From: Clostridia bacterium | Lineage (GTDB): Bacteria > Bacillota > Clostridia > Christensenellales > UMGS416 | DNA length: 64,000 nucleotides | NCBI GenBank assembly: GCA_016938675.1 | Contig: JAFGUF010000039.1 | Span: 1-64,000 of the forward strand | Reading direction: 5' to 3' | Shown here: positions 34,764 through 44,600 of the stretch, piece by piece | Layout: every line of letters starts with the position of its first letter | Numbering within the stretch: position 1 is the first letter of the stretch | Program-made: the position numbers and the translations under genes | The notes under the pieces: model-generated | Database searches by the model: none | Told to the model about the DNA's origin: nothing | What the model saw: only the letters and a program-made list of their open reading frames with translations

Positions 34764-35648
34764 TTAAAAAAATGAAATCTGCTCTTTGTTGTATCCTGAG
34801 CGGGAATATTCAATAATATCTTTCATTCTGTATATAATGCCGTATTTATCGCAGCGTTCCCTGAAGGCCTTCGAAATCTGTTCGTAGTTTTTTATGCTGC
34901 ACTCATATCTGTTTCCGTATTCTTCAATATATTTCTGCTTAAGGCCGGGGAAGTTCTTATCAAGAGCATAGTAATACCATGCTCTTTGGTTCTGCCGCAA
35001 TGTTACGCCGAACCCGGGGTAGATAAACTTCCCTCCGTTTTCATATGTCATATCTACAATAGAAATAATATTTTCAACGTTATCTTCAATAAACGGCAGT
35101 ATGGGCATCATAAGCAATCCGGAAAATATGCCTGCAGACGATATCTCCTTGAGCGCACTGAACCTGTCTGAGGTCAAGCTTGCTCTGGGCTCAATAACTT
35201 TGCACAATGCATCATCCGCCGCTGTCACCGTAAACATTGCAAGAACCGGGGAATGCCGGGAGATGCTTTTGAAAACGTCAATATCTCTGGTTATCAGGGT
35301 GCTCTTTGTGGATAGGCCGACTCCGTATCGGTATTTGTCAATTAATTTCAGGGCTCCCCTTGTTATTTCAAGCTCTTTTTCAAACGGATTATATGTGTCG
35401 CTCATCGCTCCGACGCCTATCGTGCCATTCTTTCTTTTTGCCGCTAGTTCCCCCTCAAGAATTATCAGGGCGTCCTTTTTCGCGCGCACCCTGTCAAATT
35501 CCTCAATACGGTAGCATTCGCTTCTACTGTCGCAGTATATGCATCCATGGCAGCAGCCTTTATAGAGGTTCATATTATAATTCAGTCCGAACCAATTATT
35601 GCTCTCAGCATATCCTGATAAAATAGTTTTTGCCTCAATGTATTCCAC
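34764..35648 (-). CDS. Radical SAM protein, SplB-related
   Basis: Iron-sulfur radical SAM enzyme of the spore-photoproduct-lyase-like group. From a GTG at 35648 it has 294 residues beginning MEYIEAKTILSGY, 11 bases after AAGGAG; an ATG at 35669 gives seven more residues with a poor ribosome site. The cluster motif C32-x3-C36-x2-C39 (CCHGCIYC) follows NYNMNLYKGC. GVGAMSDTYNPFEKELEITRGALKLI and LSTKSTLITRD are conserved in this group. The reaction of these relatives is unknown; true SplB repairs spore photoproduct, but this is not a canonical SplB. Single gene, divergent from the 35780 pair. Confidence 0.82.
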   Translation of the reverse strand: MEYIEAKTILSGYAESNNWFGLNYNMNLYKGCCHGCIYCDSRSECYRIEEFDRVRAKKDALIILEGELAAKRKNGTIGVGAMSDTYNPFEKELEITRGALKLIDKYRYGVGLSTKSTLITRDIDVFKSISRHSPVLAMFTVTAADDALCKVIEPRASLTSDRFSALKEISSAGIFSGLLMMPILPFIEDNVENIISIVDMTYENGGKFIYPGFGVTLRQNQRAWYYYALDKNFPGLKQKYIEEYGNRYECSIKNYEQISKAFRERCDKYGIIYRMKDIIEYSRSGYNKEQISFF

Positions 35649-35779
35649 TTGACAAAGCGCTCCTTGCATCTTTGCATATATTTTATCATATTATCCGATT
35701 AAATAATAAATATTTACATTATTTCAGAATAATTATATTATAATGTTATTGCGCAAGGTAAATAAATCTGGAGATTTTA

Positions 35780-37408
35780 ATGAATTCAAAAACAAAATTA
35801 ATTCTGATAATTATTGTTATTGTAATGCTTGCAACAGTTTTGCTGCTGCTTATTAACCATATGGCCTGCGCCGACGGAGAAGCACCGCAGAGCCTGCTAT
35901 CTATAGATGCAAAGATGTCAGCCCTCTATCAGGCCGTGATAAAGCCCTTCGTTAAAGCATTTGACTACGTAAAATACGTATTCCAAAAAGCATCTGCCAT
36001 TCAAACCGCTGAATACCCCTCGGGTTACCTTCCTCTTTATCCTGATAGCAGAGTGCTTGAATATTCATTTGACCCAATTACAAATTCACTGAGCATTGTT
36101 TCCGGCACAAATGACAGCTTTAGTCAAATAAGTTCATTCTATGACGGTTTGTTTTCCGGTCAGATTGCCGCTGACTACCTGAGGCAGTTTAAGAACGAAA
36201 GCAGCTATACAATATACGGAATGATAGGCAATTTCGCTTTTTTGTCCGAAATTCAGCCTTCCGACAGCAAAAAATACGGATACGAAATTGACACAGAGCT
36301 TCACTATCTCAAAGGTGGGGAGCTTGCAATGGAGAACTTTTTCCGGAAGCTAAACAGCTCTTCCGCGTTTATATATTCAAACCCTTATATTTATATGTAT
36401 CAGAAAACCGGCGATGAGCAGAGTATATACCTGCAATTAAGGGATTATAAATCCCAATTGCTTAACCTAAATACTAGTGTTGAACTATATATTGATAATG
36501 AGCTTTATGCCAAAAGGTATTACGGTGACACTATAAGAATGTCAATCTCGGAGCTTTCTTCTATCCATAGAATAATGATGGTGGCATATGACAGCTATAA
36601 CTGTATACGCGCAGTTGATGTAATGGAGAATGCTCTTTGCTATGATGCGTCAGGACAAACGGATTTTTACGCGCTTGTATCAGATTTTTCAAAAGCTGAT
36701 CATCTCTATATATACAATACAGAATCTATAGTCGATATTTCATACCTGATATATTTTTCAGAACTAAAAAGCCTCTTTCTCGAAGGCGGAAATGAAGCAA
36801 AAAACTATACAACAATTTTAAGCCTGCCCAGTTTAAAAAGGCTTTTCATCAAAGATATCAGTGATCCAATGATATATAAGCTGAATGTACTCAACGGCTT
36901 GGAAGTGCTTCAGATTGATACCTGCGGTCTTAATCTAAGCCTGGGAGACGATTTCGCCGCCCTTGCCTGCAGGGATATTGAATTAATTAACTGCCCCTAC
37001 TTAACCTTTGATGCAGGCGGAATACTGCCCGGCAATATGGAAAGGCTTTCGATTTCGCGCAATTATTCGCTTTCTGATATAGCATTTGTATCAGCATACC
37101 CGAATATGCATGTATTGGAGTTATCCGACTGTGACGGTATGATAACATTGCTGAATACATCCAGCCTTCCAAATCTCAACATGCTGACTATCTCCGGCTG
37201 CCGGGTTTTTGATCTTTCGCAGCCCCTTTCCGGCATGCCAATGCTTATGAATACAGCTTTGAAGAACAATCCTACTTTAGCATCCGCTGATGATTCCTTC
37301 CTCAATTCATTCTGGGCCAGCGAAAACGTGATTGCTTTCTCCGTGTCAGGCTGCGGCAACGGAAGCGACATAGAGTATTCTGCGGAGCCCTGGAAGGAGG
37401 CGCAATAA
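35780..37408 (+). CDS. Hypothetical membrane-anchored protein with leucine-rich-repeat-like region
   Basis: 542 residues, function unknown. A single N-terminal hydrophobic helix (LILIIIVIVMLATVLLLLI, about 6-24) after MNSKTK suggests a membrane anchor or signal peptide, the rest lying outside. Residues about 30-310 are unlike anything I recognise and rich in Tyr and Ser. From about 312 to 520 the sequence falls into irregular leucine-rich-like units: LKSLFLEGGNE, LKRLFIKDISD, LEVLQIDTCGLN, MERLSISRNYSLSD, MHVLELSDCDG, LNMLTISGCRV. It has an unhurried start after TGGAGAT and is coupled to the next gene by one base. Possibly a surface interaction protein; inference. Confidence 0.8.
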   Translation: MNSKTKLILIIIVIVMLATVLLLLINHMACADGEAPQSLLSIDAKMSALYQAVIKPFVKAFDYVKYVFQKASAIQTAEYPSGYLPLYPDSRVLEYSFDPITNSLSIVSGTNDSFSQISSFYDGLFSGQIAADYLRQFKNESSYTIYGMIGNFAFLSEIQPSDSKKYGYEIDTELHYLKGGELAMENFFRKLNSSSAFIYSNPYIYMYQKTGDEQSIYLQLRDYKSQLLNLNTSVELYIDNELYAKRYYGDTIRMSISELSSIHRIMMVAYDSYNCIRAVDVMENALCYDASGQTDFYALVSDFSKADHLYIYNTESIVDISYLIYFSELKSLFLEGGNEAKNYTTILSLPSLKRLFIKDISDPMIYKLNVLNGLEVLQIDTCGLNLSLGDDFAALACRDIELINCPYLTFDAGGILPGNMERLSISRNYSLSDIAFVSAYPNMHVLELSDCDGMITLLNTSSLPNLNMLTISGCRVFDLSQPLSGMPMLMNTALKNNPTLASADDSFLNSFWASENVIAFSVSGCGNGSDIEYSAEPWKEAQ

Positions 37409-37409
37409 G

Positions 37410-38933
37410 GTGGAAAAATTTAAAAAAGCCCTGCTTGCACTCGCTGTCCTCTCGGGCTGCTTTATTGTTACTTCATTCAGCTATTATCTGCTCCTTCCCT
37501 TTGCAGATAATCAGCCGAGAAGCAATAGCGATATATACGCACAAAGGCTTTATGCCATAATGAACGCCACGGAGGATATATGCCCGATATATACTGACAT
37601 AAATAATCCCGTAATTGAGGAACTCAGCTGTATACTCGCATCTAATATGATAATTGACTATGGCACGCTTTCAGAAGAGTCTGTATTGGGTGAAATAGTC
37701 ACAGTGTCTGCCATGTTTATAGACCCGGAACTGGTGAAAATTGAAAATACCGCGGACTTTAACTACTCCGCTTACAACGAATACATCCCGCTGCTTGAAA
37801 AAAGAGCTATGGAGCAGCTCTATGGATTTGTAGGTGATGAATCACTGTATACAAAAGAATATACATTGCGTATAAAATTCGATGACGCAATTGACCCTCT
37901 TAACCCTAAAGCACAGGTAATCGCCGAAGACATTGAAAACATACAAAATGACAGCTATCAGGCAGCAGAAAATATATACTCAGATTACATAAGTAAGTCT
38001 GATATTTCAACGGCCTATTTCTGCCAGGCGATTAAGGAACTACCCCTTGATAATATCGCCGAAATATATAATGAAAACAACCCTGAAAACCAACTGACAG
38101 AGGAATGGCAAAAGTCGCTTTTCGCTGAGTACTCCAAGCAATACATTGATAACCTGATAATCGACGGAATAATTAAAGCGGGCACAAACAATGCAACCGC
38201 CAAGGCAACTATAAACTACAGCGCAGAACGCGGCGATGAAACAATAGACAAAGTATGCAATATGCTGCTTGAGTTTTATTATGAAAACAAACAGCCGCAA
38301 GTTGATAAATCGCAAGTGATCAAGGATTTCGGAAACCAGCTTATATCCTATCAATATAATAGTCAAACCGCTCTTTATGCAAAAAGCTTTGACTTCACTT
38401 ATTCTCAGCATCTAAATGAGTTTACAATAAATGATGATTTCTATGCAGAAATTGTGAATAATATATATGAAGAGTTCATATACTTTGAAGATATTTTTAA
38501 TTCATATTACCCTGTTATTGAAGAAAAATACTTCTTTACTGAAAGGCCGTTTGATGCAACCACCATCATTACTGACAATGCAGCAGGCAGCAGATACCGA
38601 GAAGTCAACATCAGCGTAAACAGCCTGTTCGACTGCTATATTAAGCTCTATTCATACGATACCACAAATGACAGCCTCAATTCCCTGATGCTTGAAGCCT
38701 ACATCAAATCCGGAGATTCACTGCAGGTTTTCATTCCTGAGGGAGATTATGTTTTCAAATACGCTACCGGCCCTGTATGGTATGGCAGCCTGTATCTTTT
38801 CTCTGACAGCGGACAGTATTTTGCGGCCTCAAATGTAATAAGCGTCCATGAATACATGATGACTACAGCCATTGAGCTGGGCAGCTCGGCTAGCAGCATA
38901 CCTGTTAATTCACAGACGCCTGATATTTTTTAA
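37410..38933 (+). CDS. Hypothetical membrane-anchored protein, partner of the LRR-like protein
   Basis: 507 residues, function unknown. The N-terminus KKALLALAVLSGCFIVTSFSYYLLLPF is a membrane segment; LSGC at 14-17 resembles a lipobox but the hydrophobic run continues, so a transmembrane anchor is likelier. The outside part is acidic and Asn/Tyr-rich. The last 130 residues hold a beta-rich domain with NISVNSLFDCYIKLYSYD and PEGDYVFKYATGPVWYGSLYLF, a pattern I recall from the C-termini of other uncharacterised Firmicute proteins. The GTG start is nine bases after GGAGG at the end of the previous gene, so the two are coupled. It faces pmbA. Confidence 0.8.
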   Translation: MEKFKKALLALAVLSGCFIVTSFSYYLLLPFADNQPRSNSDIYAQRLYAIMNATEDICPIYTDINNPVIEELSCILASNMIIDYGTLSEESVLGEIVTVSAMFIDPELVKIENTADFNYSAYNEYIPLLEKRAMEQLYGFVGDESLYTKEYTLRIKFDDAIDPLNPKAQVIAEDIENIQNDSYQAAENIYSDYISKSDISTAYFCQAIKELPLDNIAEIYNENNPENQLTEEWQKSLFAEYSKQYIDNLIIDGIIKAGTNNATAKATINYSAERGDETIDKVCNMLLEFYYENKQPQVDKSQVIKDFGNQLISYQYNSQTALYAKSFDFTYSQHLNEFTINDDFYAEIVNNIYEEFIYFEDIFNSYYPVIEEKYFFTERPFDATTIITDNAAGSRYREVNISVNSLFDCYIKLYSYDTTNDSLNSLMLEAYIKSGDSLQVFIPEGDYVFKYATGPVWYGSLYLFSDSGQYFAASNVISVHEYMMTTAIELGSSASSIPVNSQTPDIF

Positions 38934-38944
38934 AAGCTGTTATT

Positions 38945-40246
38945 CTAGAAGGATATTTTAGCTCCCTTGATTTTTATTATTCTTGGATGCTGATAATGTC
39001 CCGTTATGTCACTTTCTGCACAAAGAATCATACCTTTTTGTATATCTTCAATATTGCCTGTTACCGAGCCTCCTGTAATAGGCTTTTCAGTGCCGTCTGC
39101 CATGTGGTGCACGGCAAGGCGTATCTCTCCGCCGAAGTCCCCGGTCACTGCATCCATCTGGAAGTCTGAAAATCCAAATACTTCTATGCACTCGCCTTTC
39201 AGCATTTCATCATAATTGCCGCTTCCTGCATGTATACATACATTTGGTATTTCTCCTGTTATGTCAACATTGCAGTACTGGCTGTATCTGCTGCTTCCGT
39301 GATAGGCTAAGAGCCTGCCGTCCTTAATTAATGGCAGTTCTTTTAAAATAACGCCGTCTGCATCCACATATGCGGAATCTACAGAGTTTTTGATCTCCGG
39401 CTTCAATGTTATTGATATTTTATCCCCTGCAATATCGCTGCCCTGCACTTCGTCGCCTATCTTGGCCTGAGAATACTTTTTGTATACTGCCAAAGTATCC
39501 GACTTAAAAGTATAGTATGAAAATATCTCACACACGGCAGCTCCTCTTAAGACAACCGGAACCTCCTTGTTTATCTGAACTTTTTCTGCAATTGCCCTTT
39601 TTTCAACATTGATAAAATCGCCTTCAATTTTTCTCTTAAGGAATTCTTCATCAAATGAAGACACCTTTATCATGTCATATAGCTCTACGCTCTCTTTTTC
39701 GCCTTCGCAGTCAACCACCAGCTCTATAATAAGCTCCGGCTTTGTGTATGCTAAATCGACACCTTCGCTGTTAGCTACCCTTATGCTCTTTTGCTGCAGA
39801 AATATTTCCATGGAGTTCACACTGGCAGTGCGTTCACCGTCAATGCCGTATACCAGCTTTATTGTTTTTTCAATAGTTTCCATTCCGTTTTCGAAGTCAA
39901 TATTGCTTTCTATCTGCGGCAGTTGGCTATCGGACGGCTTTGCTAGGCTGTACACTTGGTTTTTGACCAGTCCGGCACTGTATATGCTGTCTTTTATGCA
40001 TTCTGCTATTTCCTCGTCACTCATGCCTGGAGCAGCCTTAAATACAGACGAGCCCAAAAATCTCTGCCCTGCATCCTCAATCTCTTTATATACTGTCACT
40101 CTGCAGTGCTCCACGCTTTTTGCGCGGTTCATGTCCATCCTGTCTTTAATGAAAAAAAGTTCCTTGGATTTAACCTGCTCATAGTTTATCAGCCATTTAT
40201 TGCTGCCGATCTCTTTTTCCAATATTTTTTTAAGTCTCTCAACCAT
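38945..40246 (-). CDS. pmbA: TldE/PmbA-type metalloprotease subunit
   Basis: 433 residues of the TldD/PmbA family, without the HExxxH zinc motif, so this is the non-catalytic PmbA (TldE) partner. C-terminal barrel motifs YSQYCNVDITGEIPNVCIHAGSG and GGEIRLAVHHMADGTEKPITGGSVTG are typical. In E. coli the TldD/E heterodimer degrades unfolded peptides and matures microcin B17. The start overlaps the tldD stop by one base, the usual tldD-pmbA pairing. Cytosolic. No peptide precursor gene is visible nearby. Confidence 0.9.
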   Translation of the reverse strand: MVERLKKILEKEIGSNKWLINYEQVKSKELFFIKDRMDMNRAKSVEHCRVTVYKEIEDAGQRFLGSSVFKAAPGMSDEEIAECIKDSIYSAGLVKNQVYSLAKPSDSQLPQIESNIDFENGMETIEKTIKLVYGIDGERTASVNSMEIFLQQKSIRVANSEGVDLAYTKPELIIELVVDCEGEKESVELYDMIKVSSFDEEFLKRKIEGDFINVEKRAIAEKVQINKEVPVVLRGAAVCEIFSYYTFKSDTLAVYKKYSQAKIGDEVQGSDIAGDKISITLKPEIKNSVDSAYVDADGVILKELPLIKDGRLLAYHGSSRYSQYCNVDITGEIPNVCIHAGSGNYDEMLKGECIEVFGFSDFQMDAVTGDFGGEIRLAVHHMADGTEKPITGGSVTGNIEDIQKGMILCAESDITGHYQHPRIIKIKGAKISF

Positions 40247-41673
40247 TATCCCAGCCTCGCTTTCGCCTTCAGGTATGTTCCTCCGATGGATGTCTTCACG
40301 AATTCCTTGTAGCCCTTTCCGCAGTATCCGCTGCCCGCCGTCTCAAGCTGCGTATCAGAAACCATAGATATTGATTTCAATATGTCAGGCACATATCCAG
40401 ATAAAAGTATGGGGCCAACTACCTTTCCGGTCAGTTTGCCTTCCTTTATTTCTCTTCCCCTCGATATCATGCACTGTATTCCCCAGTTCTTGGGGTCTTC
40501 CATTCCGCTGTCGTACTTCTCTAAAAGGTATCCGTACTTTATTGAGCCTATCATTTCATCAAGTTTGTCCTTGCCCGGCGCAAAGAAAGTATTCGTCATT
40601 CTGGCGTATGCCTTTCTTTCGAAGGATTCTCTTCTGCCATTGCCGGTTGGTTTGGTTCCCAGCTGCATTGCAGAGAGCAAATCGGAAATTCCGGCTTTTA
40701 ATATGCCGTTGTCTATAATCAGCGTATCACCGCCCTGTGTTCCTTCATCGTCAAATAAATAGCTTGCTACGTCCACAGCGCTCGTTGCTCCGTCATGCAT
40801 TCTCGTTACCTCAGATGCTACATATTTGTTCATGTATTCAGCACCCTTGGCCCTGTTTTTGACGAACATGTCCATCTCCACGCCGTGCCCGAACGCTTCG
40901 TGTGCAATCAGCCCTGCTACATCCGGGTCGCAGATTACGTCATATTCGCCCGGCTCTACAGGAGATGCGTCCAGCATCTCAATTGCTGTATCAATAGTTT
41001 TTTTGTATTTCTCTTTTACCTGTCCGAAGGTTGTCGCAGTCTCTCTTGCAGAGCTTGTATCATATGCGTATTTAAGCTTGCCCTCCCGCATTACAAAGCA
41101 GATTATCATCGCCGTTGAGAACGCATATGCCTGCTCAAGCTCCTTTTTTGAGCTGTAGAAGGCCTTTGATACAAATGTATCTTCATACCTTATGCTTGCA
41201 TTAACCAGAAGCTCGCTATACCCTTTAGCTTCCTCGATAATTCCTGTCATCTCATCCATTATCTTCTGTGGAGCCAGCTCTCCGCCGCCTGCTTCATACT
41301 CCGCTCTTTCGTTAAGTTCATCTTCTTCAACAAGGGGGTACTTAGTTATCGGCACGTTATAATCAGACAGCTGGTTTACTTCATTTTTCGCCGTCTCAAT
41401 TACGCCTTTTTTTACTTCGTCATAATTTTCTTCGTCAAATACGTCAAATGAATACTCGCTGTAGCATAAGCCGTTATATACTCTTGCTACATAGCCTCTT
41501 TCAAAAATCATGATGTCTGATATTCCGCTTGTTGAGAAATCTTTTTCGTATCTTTTGCCCTTCACGTCTGTTGCCAATACTGAAACGTATTCAAACTCCT
41601 CCGAAAGGTCAGCTATCAGTTTCTTAAGAAGGCTTTTCTTCTTTTTTATGTGTTCACTGAATTGTGCTTTCAT
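40246..41673 (-). CDS. tldD: Metalloprotease TldD
   Basis: Catalytic half of the TldD/TldE protease, 475 residues. The start MKAQFSEHIKKKKSLLKKL at 41673 follows AGGAG; a frame 54 bases longer lacks support. The zinc motif HEAFGH (HExxxH) is at about 257-262 in DVAGLIAHEAFGHGVEMD, with GGDTLIIDNGILKAGISDLLSA further on and the C-terminal Cys and Gly-rich segment GSGYCGKGYKEFVKTSIGG. It lies about 25 bases behind the mannosyltransferase gene. Substrate unknown. Confidence 0.93.
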   Translation of the reverse strand: MKAQFSEHIKKKKSLLKKLIADLSEEFEYVSVLATDVKGKRYEKDFSTSGISDIMIFERGYVARVYNGLCYSEYSFDVFDEENYDEVKKGVIETAKNEVNQLSDYNVPITKYPLVEEDELNERAEYEAGGGELAPQKIMDEMTGIIEEAKGYSELLVNASIRYEDTFVSKAFYSSKKELEQAYAFSTAMIICFVMREGKLKYAYDTSSARETATTFGQVKEKYKKTIDTAIEMLDASPVEPGEYDVICDPDVAGLIAHEAFGHGVEMDMFVKNRAKGAEYMNKYVASEVTRMHDGATSAVDVASYLFDDEGTQGGDTLIIDNGILKAGISDLLSAMQLGTKPTGNGRRESFERKAYARMTNTFFAPGKDKLDEMIGSIKYGYLLEKYDSGMEDPKNWGIQCMISRGREIKEGKLTGKVVGPILLSGYVPDILKSISMVSDTQLETAGSGYCGKGYKEFVKTSIGGTYLKAKARLG

Positions 41674-41696
41674 TTTTTTCTCCTTATTTTTTATTT

Positions 41697-44600
41697 TTAG
41701 TATGTAAACCACCATGTAGGCATCCATTTAAGTATGCTGCCATAGGCGCTAGATATCTCTGCTCCTGCGATAACCGGATAGAACAGCACGAACAACGCCA
41801 GAACTATCGCCATATATGCATATGTATACTCTTTTCGGTATCTTTTCTTTTCTTCAAAGGTTCTTATCATCATTACTGTCATCAATATTATAAAAGGTAC
41901 TGAAGCAAAATAATGATATATAAATGTAGACCTAGTTATAAACATCCACGGCACATACTGCGCCAGGAATGCTATCGTCAGAAAGAGCTTCATCTTGTCC
42001 GTCTTCCGCGTTCTAAACATTGTAATGAGCATCCATAGAAATGCCAAAACTCCTGCCCACCAGACTGCCGGGTTGCCTAATGCCGCTATCGATGTCATTC
42101 TGCCCATGCCCTGCAGTGAATTATCCGAGTAATACCACATTGGCTTTATGATCAGCGGCCATTCATACCACGGAGATGCAAACGGGTGCTCGGAATTCAG
42201 CCCGCTGTGGTAGCTAAACATATACTTTTGCGAGTTAATAATGTACTCGATGCCTCTGCCCTCTTCAACCTTGAGGATAGGTATGTAGGACGCCGCGTAG
42301 ATAGCTAGAGGTATTACTATGAAGAAAACAATGCATAACGTGATTGTTATCAACGTATTCTTTTTAAAGCTTTTTCTTATGTGCTCTGCCTGCTCTTCGT
42401 CAATCCCTGTTTCTTCTGCTTTGCTTCTGTTTACCATATTGTACTCAATGTATCTTCTGATAATCGTATAGAAGAAAATAACTGCAAGCCCAGCTCCTGC
42501 GTATAGCCCTATCCATTTGCTCGCTGCACCAAGTCCAAAAAATACTCCAGAGAAAAACAGCGGTATAAGTGTCTTAAAAAGCGATGTCTTATAAAAGCTC
42601 ATTCTGTAGTATATTCCCATGCAAAGGAACATAAGCATAATGAAGAATACTCCATAGCTGTCTATCGTGGCTATCCTTGTCTGGGTAAAGTGCATAAAGT
42701 CAAATGCCATCAGAAATGCGGCTATCGTGGCATATCTGGTCTTTTTAAACACGACCATTCCCAGCAGATACATAACAGGTATCATGAGTATGCCCACAAT
42801 CGTACCCATAAACCTCCAGCCAAATGGGTTCATTCCGAACATCCTTATCCCCAGGCTCATTATCACTTTCCCCAGAGGCGGGTGTGTGGTCTCGTATGGG
42901 TTGTAGTACATTATGTGCTCCCAGGCTGTACCAGCATGGTATATCTCATCAAAATATGTTGAGTTCATGTATGTATTTCTGTCGGGCACGGTGCCTTGCT
43001 CGTCGAACAAAAGTATCGCGTCCGCTGCATCAGGGCTTGATATTATTATATCGCTGATTGGTATCGCCTTCCCGTCAGCACCGATGAAAACCATCTCAAC
43101 CAGCCTCAAAAGCGGCTTATGCAATGTTATTCTGGCATACCTTGCAGTATCCTGCCCATCCATCTCATACCATTTGAATATCGCGGGATAATTAGAAAAC
43201 ATTATCTCGGAGTCTGACCAGGACAGATTGTACTCGTCCACTATCTCCGGCCTCAGGTTTTCAAGCTTGCTCTCATCGTCAATCCTGTAATAGTATGAAG
43301 TATGGTACGCATCTTCCATGTTTTCATCCGCAAAATCTACAGTGAAGTTCGATCCATTGGTGCCCTGGGCCCTGAAAAACATAATCTTGTCTATTTCAAC
43401 TTCTTCGCCAAAATCAACAATAACTTCCTGTTCAAACTGGGTAACATTCCACATCGTTTCAGGGCCGTAATTATTGCCGAGATGATAAAATGCGACTACT
43501 GCGTAAACCAAAGACAATACGCCCATTATAATCCAGTCCTTTTTGCCAAGCGACTTGAATAGCCCTGTATACTTCGGGCTGTTTATTTCTTCTATTGTGC
43601 TTTCTTTTGCCGCCTGCCTGGCCGAACTTCTCTCTTCCTTCATTATACGGTCATTTTCTTCCTGTCTTTTTGCGTCCACAGGCTTTAGTCCTACATATAT
43701 CATGTATATGTATCCTGCCAACGCAGACAGGGATATGACAGCCGTCCATAGGAACATACTGTTTGTCGAAATCCACTCTGCAAAGCTCTGCTTAGCCATC
43801 ATGCTCTGCATAAATCCGCCTAGACGGAAGCCAAACATATACTGATTAGCCAGCACTATTGATGTATTTGCAAACTGAGTAAGCGTGAATATGCCAAACA
43901 AAACAAAGTGCCTTCTGTCCTTTGTATAGATATACGAAATCAGCAGCAGTGCCATAGCAGTATACATATACCTTTCATGCATCTTGCCTGCCAGCATAAA
44001 TATGCCTGTCACCAGAAGCGCAGCATTGAAGAATATGTTTTTCCTGCTCCTGTCTTTGAAGGACACTACGAAAAATATAATGACCGCAATGCCCATTCCT
44101 ATCCATCCCCATACGCTGTATGTGGCGCCAAGGAAAGCCGCGTCTACTCTCTCCCACATTCCGCCCATTAATGGCCAGATGTTACAAGCATTCAATGATA
44201 CGGATGAATATGACGAAAGAATCTCGATAAACAGGTTTATAATATACAGAGGGCCTCTTGAAATAATTACCGGAATGGATATTAGTGCGAATGCCGCTAT
44301 TCCCGCAGCCGTCCCCTTTAAAAATTCCAGCACACCTTTCCAGAAGCCTTTTTCTTTCATGTAGAATATAACTGCCGTAATGTATACAAACACGAAAAAG
44401 CCCATCTGCGGCTTAATCAGGACACCTGCTCCCAGAAAAGCGCCTGCGGCGACGAAATTTTTCTTGTTAAGGAATACTACATAGCCGGTTACCATCAGTG
44501 CCAGAACGCTGTCTATCTGTCCCCACGCTGCTGAGTCCGTGATAATCGCAGGGGAAAGGTAATATATTGATGCAAGCAGCAAAGCAGCTTTTTCATTCAG

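Noticed and set aside
39609-40184. 191-codon plus-strand open frame over pmbA
   Set aside because: Antisense shadow of a conserved gene, Ser-rich and without start signals.
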